From contig CP038130.1 in the NCBI GenBank assembly GCA_004519485.1, positions 1,178,001 to 1,242,000 on the forward strand: a stretch of DNA of 64,000 bases, written 5' to 3'. The DNA comes from Nannochloropsis oceanica. Its lineage: Eukaryota; Sar; Eustigmatophyceae; Eustigmatales; Monodopsidaceae. The notes beneath the pieces were generated by a model. The model was not told where the DNA came from, did no database searches, and saw only the letters and a program-made list of their open reading frames with translations. The position numbers and the translations under genes are program-made. Of the stretch, positions 52,710 to 64,000 are shown piece after piece. Every line of letters begins with the position of its first letter. The stretch's first letter is position 1.

Positions 52710-53707
52710 TTGTTTGGCTTGGGTGGTGGTAAGGTGGAGAGTGTTGGCTGTTCATGTGGAATGGGGGGATGGAGGGAAAAATGGGGCGTGATGGGAGGGT
52801 TAATGCAAGGAAGAAAACGCAACAGTACAGGACACACTATGAGTAGGTCTTCCGCCAAGTACCTATAGTGAGTAACACAATAACATTGTGACTACTGTCG
52901 AAAATTGGCGCTTAAAAGTAAGCTGTCACGTCAGGGAAATGAGCATGGCGCGTAAGAGGCCCCAGGTGCTAATACCTCCCCGGGCACAACAGCAGCGCAA
53001 ACAGCAGCACAGGGCGACACCACATGTAGGCACGTGGCACGTTCGCAGCATGTGGATGAAGCGAAGACCGGAGGTGTATGTTGCCGTGATCGTAGCCGTG
53101 TAATGGTGGTAGTGTCCGGTGCATGTGGGGAGGAGTGTATCCCTTCAGACAAGATGGGGCAGCGTGCAACCCCATAAAAGAGGGACAAGTCTCGTTGGCA
53201 CAAGGCACCCCTGAGGATAGTTAAGCCAGTTGCTCTGCATACAGTCATATTGTCAGCAGTGATCATGCCCCCGCACTGTCTATGTCCGACAGTCGCAGTG
53301 GTGGGCAAATCATCAACAACCCTTCGGAAGCGCAGCATTAAAATTGTCCGTCACCACCGCTCTCTTCCGTAAATGCTTGATAATGGCCAAACTGACCTTC
53401 CAATGCTTCCACGCTATAGCCAATATCCTATGTAAGATGATCACGCAGAGACAATGCTTGAAGTGCAGGCCTGTAGGAGTATATATTGCGGACAGGAAGG
53501 GCAAGTACTATACAAACGAACAGACAACAGCCCCTGATGATCCGCTCGCCGACCTTTCGCCAGCTCGCTCAACCCACCCCGCGCCAGCACTTTCCAACAC
53601 GTCACACCACCACCAAGCACATTTTACTCACAGAGCCAGCATCTACCCTACGTTCATCACGACAGCTTGCAATTAAATCGTCCACGACCGTGTATTCTGC
53701 CGCCAGA
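52710..53707. other. Divergent intergenic region before the SNF2 gene
   Basis: 998 bp between the Ala-rich gene (-) and the SNF2 gene (+). The SNF2 frame is open from 53486 (with an ATG) but that extension is Thr/Ser/Arg-rich without conservation cues. No RNA gene recognised. Confidence 0.45.
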
Positions 53708-57634
<3,927 letters not shown>

Positions 57635-58039
57635 GGGAGAGATGGGGGAAGGAGGTAAGACTAATGTTCCAATAGTAAGGAAAGCTGAGGATGAGGATGA
57701 CAATAAACATGAAAAGGAAATAGAGATGACAAAAAGTACTTCTTTGAGTTCAGCCCCTTGGTCTTGCTTTCTCCTTGTGTGTTAATGCCGTCCAGTAAAA
57801 CATGCTATCCACACATGTGAGTACTTTGTGTCAGTGTCTCTGTCTCTTCCTTTCTCTTTGTTATTTTTATTTTTATTGAATTTGATTGATTTGTTTCATT
57901 TTTATAAAGGGACAATGCATTTGATTGCCACACGAGACAGAAAGCTTTTTCCTTCCCACTCTGCTTCCTCTTCTCGTCAGCGCCTCCCTTGGTGACCGTG
58001 CGTCTCCCTCATTTTGGATGATCTGCAGTCAACGCCCTT
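57635..58039. other. Convergent 3' region of SNF2 and DUF72 genes
   Basis: 405 bp, AT-richer with TTTTATTTTTATTG near 57865-57880. No gene seen. Confidence 0.5.
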
Positions 58040-58202
58040 CTAGCGCTGCTGTTTGTCGTCCATCACCTTCTTCCCAAAAAATTGAGTGATGCGAAGCATG
58101 CTCCCACTGCCGGGGCTCCTGCTCTTTGTACTACTGTTGCTGCTCGGGGTCGTCTTTGTCTTCAATCCTCCTCCTCCTCCTCCTCCTCCTCCTCCTCCTC
58201 CT

Positions 58203-58234
<32 letters not shown>

Positions 58235-60124
58235 GCGGCCGCCTCCTCCTCCTCTCCCTTCCCCCCCCCCTCCTCCTCCTTCTATAGGCGAAGGCAGCGT
58301 GTTCGCACTTTTCCAGTAAACTCCCGGCAGAGGGACTGACGTTGCAGGCGCCGTTTCCCGCCTCTCCTCTATCCCTGCCTTCGCTTGCCTCTCTTCCCTT
58401 CCTCCGGATTCACCCGTTTGTTCGTTACCCACACTTAAACGCCCTCCATCCATTTTCCCCTCCCCATCGTCCTCTCTCTCCCTCCTCTTCTTCCCTCCCC
58501 CTCGTCCCCCCCCCCCTCGTTCCACCACTTCCTCCTTTGTTTTCTTCGCGCCAAAAAAACGAGTTATTTGCATCCCCGCCTCTGGTTTTCTCGGGGCCCT
58601 CTCCCCCTCTCCCATCTCATAAGCCACCATTCCCCCCATCAGCAAAGCATTTTCTGGTGCCTTTCCTTCGGCGTCATTCAAGAAAAAAACGTACACATCC
58701 CGCCCTCCCTCCCTCCCTCTCTCCCTCCCTCCCTCCCTCCATCTCTTCACTTTGTCCACATACAACGCTAGTTCCTCCCGTGAGTAATCCCAGGCATGCT
58801 CTTCCTTCAGTCCATGCAGCCTTAAGTAGACACACGAAGGAGAAGGCAGCTCCTCGATCTCCTTGCTTAGAGCTTTGGTTTGAGGGAGCGCATGGAGGAC
58901 GAGGATCCACCCGTGGGAGTGAAGGAAGGTGTACGTCTCCGCGCAAAACCACGAGGGATGACGGAATTCGAAGGCGACCTTCCAGGGACAGGGGGAAACA
59001 AGAGATGTGTAGGGATGGAGGGCAGTGGCGAGGCGGTGGAGGGAGAGGAGGTCAAGGGTGAACGAAGGGGGGAATTGAAAGAGTATGGGGCCACGAAGGG
59101 AGGGAGGGAGGAGGGAGGCGCGATCGAAGAAAAGGGGAAGCTCGTGCGCGAGAGCGGCAGGATGCAGGGGGCGGGAGTGTTGCTCTTTTTTGAGTAGAGA
59201 GGAGGAGGAGAAGGAGGAAGGTGGAGAAGAGGATGAGGGGGAGACATCTGTCGGCGTGTTGCTGCTGGTATTGGCGCTCCTGCTCCTGGTGGCTTCCCCC
59301 CCGTGGGTGATGGTTTTCTTCATCTTGAGCGTGAATTTGAAGTTTGGGTTGACGGGCTGGACTTGGGCAATCCAGGTGGCGATTGTTGCTTCGCTCGGTA
59401 CGCCTGATCGTATGGATTTACGTAAATAATAGAGTGTATTGTAAGGAGACGGCTGGTGCGGGCCCCTGCTTCAGTGTGTTTTCATTTGTCGCTCCTTCAC
59501 ATCGTGCCTGGCACGCCTTGCAGGACGAGGGAGATTTAAGTGAGGGACAAGAAAAGGATTGAGAAGGAGAATGAAACATCAGGCACCAAACCAGCGAACA
59601 GTGGCAGTGGTAGCACTAAAGTGGCAAGCACTCTTCTCTCCTTGTTATGTCCCTCCTCCTCTCTCTACCTCTCGACTCTCTTCTTTTCCCTATTCCCCCA
59701 GTAGCAACTATAGACTCTCATGAATAGTCAACCCTCTCCCTTCAATGCTTTAAGTCTCGCGTACCATAAAAGGTGGTGTTTATCTCGCACGCGTTGAACG
59801 TCTGGGCGTAAAACTGCAACTCCTTGGCATGGGATAGTCCTATTTGTTTTGTTGCGGAAAAAAGGGGGAATGATGCGACGTCGTCTCCATACAATCACAA
59901 ATTATCGGATGTATCACAGGGCACGTGAAAGAAGGAGCAGGGAGAGGCTTGAGGGTATGCACATGTGCTCCCTCCCCGTAAGGCTCAGCACACAAAAAAG
60001 ACTTACCGTGAGGGTAAAAGCTCTTCCGCCAGTGTGGGTACGAATAACCCGCCGTCCCAAGGAAGAGGCGGCCATGCGATGCAGGAGGGACGTTAGTGGT
60101 ACCATTGTCCTGCTCCCCCTTCAT
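58040..60124 (-). CDS. DUF72 (YecE-like) protein with FF-type PCNA-box-like motifs
   Basis: Three exons, 60124-60007, 59839-59765 and 59403-58040, about 518 aa; both introns in phase 1. DUF72/YecE proteins are TIM-barrel-like and of uncertain function; a link to nucleic-acid or iron-sulfur metabolism has been proposed. The opening LFLGTAGYSYPHWRKSFYP, then ELQFYAQTFNACEINTTFYG, FKFTLKMKKTITH and, later, AFEFRHPSWF and YVFFLND follow the family order. The C-terminal ~170 residues are disordered, with two FF motifs, MQITRFFGAKK (near 58550-58573) and MLRITQFFGKKV (near 58065-58100), like PCNA-interacting boxes lacking the leading Gln. A long Gly run (58180-58240) lies between them. The upstream open frame to 60298 starts only with a GTG. 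The gene is divergent from RPA2. Confidence 0.85.
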
Positions 60125-60635
60125 TGACGCGACGTGGCTGAGGTGGGGAAGGGGAAGGCGCGGGGGTGGCGGTTTGGGAGACGTGCGGAACAATTGGAGC
60201 AACGTCTTTGGCGAGAGAAGGAGGAGGGGCGCTTCGGTCAGAGACTTCCATGTAGATGCCACGGATAGGTGTCCAGCAATCGTTACAAATTGTTGCACTT
60301 GCCTATCCAGCGTTAAAAAGACGCCCGTAAATCAAGCGAGGTCCGCTCAATTCTGAGCCTGAAAATGCGATCGCCAGTGCGGCGCGAAGCTTGGCTTCTT
60401 TCCTCCTTTTCTCTCTGTTTTCTGTTCGTTAGCATCCTTCTCGCTTCTTCCACCTCTCACACCCTGACTCATTGACGTCCGAAATTAGCGGCAAGAGAAA
60501 TATACCGTCTGCACGTGCGTCACTTTCCGCGCTCACCTTTCCCACACCCTATCTCCCCCTTCCTCACCCTCCCTCCCCCGACACTACAACCATCCCACAC
60601 CACATCCCACAGACACTCCCACACACAACACCCTC
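60125..60635. promoter_or_regulatory. Divergent promoter of DUF72 and RPA2 genes
   Basis: 511 bp between opposite start codons. The right part is C/A-rich just before the RPA2 ATG. No TATA box recognised. Confidence 0.45.
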
Positions 60636-61514
60636 ATGTCCTACGGCGGCTACGAATACGGCGCACCCACAGACGCTTACGGTGGCGGGGGCGGGGGAGG
60701 CTTCATGCCCGGCCATGGCGACTTTCAGGGCGGGGCGATGGGCTTTGGGTCTCCCGACGCGGGCGCGGGCGGTGGCGGCAAGGTGAGTAAGGAGCAAAAG
60801 ACACTGCTGCCTTTGACGGTCCACCAGCTCTTGAACGCGGGGCAGGACGAGCCGGACGCGCCGACATTCACGGTGGATGGATGTGATTTGCACCAGGTGA
60901 AGATCGTGGGGCAAGTGCTGGAGATTGTCGAGACAGCGACGATGCGGGCCTACAAGGTGGATGACGGGACTGGAGTGTTGAGCTGCCGTGTGTTTGTCGA
61001 GCAAGACGAGACGGAATATGCACAGGAACGACGGAGCTACTGTCAGAAAGGCTCTTACATTCGTGTGGTGGGCCAGCTGAGGGAGTACCAGGGACAGAGG
61101 CATTTGAGTGTGCATGACATGCGGGTAGTGAAGGACGGGAACGAGATTACGCACCACTTGCTTGAAGTCATTTGGGTGCACTGTCAGAACACTAAGGGGA
61201 GGATGCAGAAGCCTGGGGCGGTAGGGGTGATGGGAATGGGCTTGGGGAACATGGCGGGAGGAATGATGGGTGGGTATGGACAGAAGATGATGGGAGGGGG
61301 AGTAGGGGGAGGAATGAGCAACCTGAACCAAGCGGTGTTGGACGCGTTCATGGAGCATAATGATGGGGATGTGGGCGCGGATCTGGCGACTGTGATTCGG
61401 TCATTATCTACGCGGAACATCACCCCGCAGCAGGTGCAGCAGGCGGTTGATTTCCTGGCGCAGGAGGGGCAGCTGTACACGACGACGGATGAGAACCACT
61501 ACAAGGCCACTTAG
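60636..61514 (+). CDS. RPA2: Replication protein A 32-kDa subunit (RPA2)
   Basis: A single exon, 292 aa, normal for the family. RPA2 is the middle subunit of the heterotrimer that coats single-stranded DNA in replication, recombination and repair. A Gly-rich N-terminus (usually the phosphorylated tail) covers residues 1-50. The OB fold spans ~55-180: LPLTVHQLLNAGQDEPDAPT, VKIVGQVLEIVETATMRAY, VDDGTGVLSCRVF, YIRVVGQLREYQGQRHLSV. A Met/Gly-rich linker and a C-terminal winged helix end the protein (DVGADLATVIRSLSTRNITP; QQAVDFLAQEGQLYTTTDEN). It would partner RPA1 and RPA3, not in this window, and functionally neighbours RAD51C. Confidence 0.96.
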   Translation: MSYGGYEYGAPTDAYGGGGGGGFMPGHGDFQGGAMGFGSPDAGAGGGGKVSKEQKTLLPLTVHQLLNAGQDEPDAPTFTVDGCDLHQVKIVGQVLEIVETATMRAYKVDDGTGVLSCRVFVEQDETEYAQERRSYCQKGSYIRVVGQLREYQGQRHLSVHDMRVVKDGNEITHHLLEVIWVHCQNTKGRMQKPGAVGVMGMGLGNMAGGMMGGYGQKMMGGGVGGGMSNLNQAVLDAFMEHNDGDVGADLATVIRSLSTRNITPQQVQQAVDFLAQEGQLYTTTDENHYKAT

Positions 61515-62149
61515 AGGGAGGGGAGGGGGGAGGGCGGAAGGGGCTGCAGTGGTAGTGGTGGGAGCTTGGTTGGGCGGGAAAAGGTGGGTGAGTGCGAAGA
61601 GCAAGCAGGAAGGCGAAGGCAGGATCCGAGAAGGGGGAGAAGGAAGATGTTTACCTGTGTCCATGTACGTGTGTGGAGACAGAGGATGGAGGGGGGGAAA
61701 TGATGTGAAGGGGAGAGGCAACAAAAAGAAATCATGAACAGTGGTAGCAACCCCAATGACAACAGAAGCAGCAACGGCGAAATTCCTGCCAAAAGAAAGA
61801 TATGAAAACCCAAAACGAGAGAAACGGGGGTAACGGTTGCTTGCTGACGTAGATCTAAATAACGTGCTTTTTCTTTGGACTCCCTCAGGCGTGCTTGCTA
61901 ACGCATCAATGGCACGGCTGCTCCACATTTATGAATATAGTCATTTTTGGGAGTGCTGCAGCTATTGTATCCATACCCACTTTACATCCGTCCTTCTTTC
62001 TCTCCCTCCCCCTCCGCCTCCCCTCTCCCTCTTCGCGCATTCCGTTTCTCTCCTTTTCTGCAGAGGATTGCCTCTTTGTTCATACAGCTCTGTCGTCCTT
62101 CGATTTACTTTCTTCCCTCTTCCCTTTCAACCTGCTCCCTCCTTCCCTC
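61515..62149. other. Convergent 3' region of RPA2 and PP2C genes
   Basis: 635 bp; G/A-rich after the RPA2 stop, C/T-rich before the PP2C stop on the plus strand. ORFs here are composition-driven. No gene seen. Confidence 0.5.
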
Positions 62150-63544
62150 CTACTTCTTCCAATCCCCCAAAAACGCCACGCACACCGTTGTGTCATCTAC
62201 CACCTGCTCTTCCCTCAACCATCGAGCGGTCGCCTCTTTGATCAACCCCTCCACTGCATCCTGTGGGTCTCTGGCCCTCCCCACCATGGTCACCACCTCC
62301 CCATCACTACAAAACTCCCACAACCCGTCCGTGGCCAAGATTAAAAACACTTCCTTTTTCGGATCCAGGGTGTATTCAAACACCTCCGGCTCGCTGCTCA
62401 CTCCCACTGAGTGAGCTACTGCATCCCCCAGTGACCTTGACATTGCCAAGCCAGGCGCGTCGATGTGGCCTAACCACACCCTCTGAGGCCCGTCCACTCC
62501 GTCGTCGTAACGGACGGCAAACACCCTTCCGCCTGCTGCCAAAATCCGCGCCTTTTCCGATGGAATGTCTGGCTTGTGGTCGATCGAGAGCGCGGTGGCT
62601 TTTAATAGGGGAGGAGCGGTGGCAGCTTTTGAGGAAGAGAGGGAGAGGGACCGGCGGGAGAGGAAGGAGGAGATCTTGGTGGGGGTTGGTTTGGAGATGG
62701 AGGACGAGGAAGAGTTGTTACCCTCCCTTGCAACTGCGGCTGTTGATGTTGCTGCCGTTGGAGTGGATGGCTCTTCCTTGACTCCGACCGTGACGCGGGA
62801 GTCGCCGCAGTTAAATACCAGCATGCGATCCCCCCTTAGCAACACCGCCGACATAGTGGTCCCCGAAAAATCTGTATCAACCTTCGTGTCCCGCAGCAAT
62901 GCCTTCTCCAGTGCTGTCAGAACCTCGACGAATGCCCGGCGTGGGTCATGCTCGAAGCAATCGTGCGCGAACAAATTGCGGGCCAGTTCTCTTTGGAAAA
63001 ACCCTGAGACGAGCTCCCCAAACTCGCCGTGGCCATCCAAGACACAAAAGAAGAGGGTAGAGGTATGCGGCTCCTCCGCCATAATCAAGGCGTCCTGATT
63101 CTTTTTTCGGCTGTGGTATGGGGCAAAGCCCTTTTGGCTCTTGCCCGCGTAGGCACTCACCAGACACGGCAGCACGCTACCTTTGTCTCCCCCTACGTTC
63201 AGCGTTTCGTCCAAGTGAATGTCTTGAATCCCATCGACAAGTACATTCTCGCTTACTACACTCAGCTTCCGCCGAGCTTTGCGCAGGCCTGTGTGCGTGG
63301 TCTGCACCGAGGTGGTGCCCGCTGCGGAGGGAGAATCCGGAATGTCATGCCACTGGTCGTCGAGCTGTTGTTCGTGTTCGTCCCCCCTCCGTTGAGCTAC
63401 CGCTTTCTCCTGCTCCTGACGCTCCTGTATCGTCGACGTCGGGGAAGTCATGCCGCTGTCATCCTCCTCGTCAACACTGGTCGCGGTGCGGGTCATCATG
63501 CTCCGAGTTACACGGACCGGGAGGGCGATTATGGGGTCTGTCAT
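62150..63544 (-). CDS. PP2C-type protein phosphatase
   Basis: A single exon, 464 aa from the ATG at 63544 (an upstream GTG at 63574 is in frame). PP2C enzymes are Mg/Mn-dependent Ser/Thr phosphatases, often in stress signalling. Residues 1-120 are polar and probably regulatory. The catalytic core has the usual metal-binding aspartates: KKNQDALIM (normally ENQD), FFCVLDGHGEFGELVSGFF, DFSGTTMSAVLL, MLVFNCGDSRVTVG, LAMSRSLGDAVAHSVG, ILATDGLWEFCSDGEVV and DDTTVCVAF. A Ser/Thr/Pro-rich insert of about 55 residues interrupts the core after GDSRVTVG. No signal peptide or membrane span, so a soluble enzyme is inferred. Confidence 0.93.
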   Translation of the reverse strand: MTDPIIALPVRVTRSMMTRTATSVDEEDDSGMTSPTSTIQERQEQEKAVAQRRGDEHEQQLDDQWHDIPDSPSAAGTTSVQTTHTGLRKARRKLSVVSENVLVDGIQDIHLDETLNVGGDKGSVLPCLVSAYAGKSQKGFAPYHSRKKNQDALIMAEEPHTSTLFFCVLDGHGEFGELVSGFFQRELARNLFAHDCFEHDPRRAFVEVLTALEKALLRDTKVDTDFSGTTMSAVLLRGDRMLVFNCGDSRVTVGVKEEPSTPTAATSTAAVAREGNNSSSSSISKPTPTKISSFLSRRSLSLSSSKAATAPPLLKATALSIDHKPDIPSEKARILAAGGRVFAVRYDDGVDGPQRVWLGHIDAPGLAMSRSLGDAVAHSVGVSSEPEVFEYTLDPKKEVFLILATDGLWEFCSDGEVVTMVGRARDPQDAVEGLIKEATARWLREEQVVDDTTVCVAFLGDWKK

Positions 63545-64000
63545 CTGATATGGGCGGGGAGCTAACTCTGTCACAGGGACGATCTGCAGCGAATCGAAGC
63601 GTTCCAGCGACTGGATTGCAGGATGCGGCGCCCTATATAACGAGTTTTAAGGCGAGGATTGAGTGCATGGGTGTGATGTGTGGTCTAGAAAATAGAGAGC
63701 ATGTGATTTCTAAGTTTGGTACCTCGTGACGAAGGAGCTCTGGTGGTCGCTCTGGTCGGCTCTGGTTCAAATTTGGCGATAATGGCGGTTCAAGCGGCCC
63801 GTTTGTTTTTGTCTTGCTTCATATATATGTGTCGTGCTGAAGGCCATCTCTGCTAAGAGGGTTCTTTATTGGTGGCCTGCTTTTGCTCCTTTGGCAGGAG
63901 CACACACTTACAAAAATCGTGACCCCTCCTAAATGGTTTGAGGGGCCAGCCAAGTGCCTCCCTCTGCCCCTCCCTTTGTATGTCCCCCTGGAGGGTAAGT
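63545..64000. other. Upstream of PP2C gene, to window end
   Basis: Likely PP2C promoter/5' region. An ATATATAT stretch lies near 63822-63830. No gene or RNA recognised before the window ends. Confidence 0.45.

Noticed and set aside
58082-59061. Pro/Ser-rich plus-strand ORFs
   Set aside because: They are shadows of the Gly-rich and charged tail of the DUF72 gene on the minus strand.

Overview
The window is nuclear DNA of a eukaryote, most likely a photosynthetic stramenopile and probably a eustigmatophyte alga of the Nannochloropsis/Microchloropsis type. That placement is an inference from four things: gene-dense, GC-rich DNA; short GT-AG introns full of CCCTCCC/GGGAGGG tracts; two proteins whose N-termini look like heterokont plastid presequences (signal peptide followed by an ASA-AA or TNA-FVPP junction); and a mix of plant-, animal- and bacteria-like families. 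I see no virus-like element, CRISPR array, insertion sequence or tRNA gene. One 5S rRNA gene is present.

Layout, left to right. 0.5-5.7 kb: a Tvp15-like Golgi membrane protein (-), CRY-DASH (-) and a PH-like protein (+), the last two sharing a 246-bp divergent promoter. 6-12 kb: a PPR protein (+), a p24/GOLD cargo receptor (-) and an F-box/LRR protein (+). 13-23 kb: a coiled-coil EDR2/DUF1336 protein (-), a TTLL12-like protein (+) and a plastid DUF1995 protein (+). 23-29.5 kb: an unknown membrane protein (-), AIR synthase PurM (+, Bacteroidetes type), RAD51C (-) and COX20 (+). 29.5-31.7 kb: a gene-poor gap holding the 5S rRNA gene (-). 31.7-39 kb: a CAX cation/proton antiporter (-) and the WDR33/FY polyadenylation factor (+). 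39-46.5 kb: importin-11 (-) and a DUF4954 beta-helix protein (-). 47-52.7 kb: an unusual transporter-like protein with a Sec14 domain between two sets of six membrane segments (+), a doubtful small ORF (-) and an Ala-rich unknown (-). 53.7-57.6 kb: an LSH/DDM1-type SNF2 remodeler (+). 58-63.5 kb: a DUF72 protein with PCNA-box-like motifs (-), RPA2 (+) and a PP2C phosphatase (-).

Genes are often paired head to head over short intergenic spaces (CRY-DASH/PH-like, RAD51C/COX20, DUF72/RPA2, PurM/membrane protein). Genome maintenance is well represented: CRY-DASH, RAD51C, RPA2, the SNF2 remodeler and possibly DUF72. Exon coordinates were worked out by hand from splice signals, reading phase and remembered family alignments, without any database search.

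The most interesting items are the 6TM-Sec14-6TM fusion; introns whose ends carry complementary GGGA and CCCT tracts and could fold into hairpins (one of them a GC-AG intron); two introns holding in-frame partial copies of a neighbouring exon; two genes of Bacteroidetes flavour (PurM and DUF4954); and the DUF72 protein with two FF-type PCNA-box-like motifs, divergent from RPA2.
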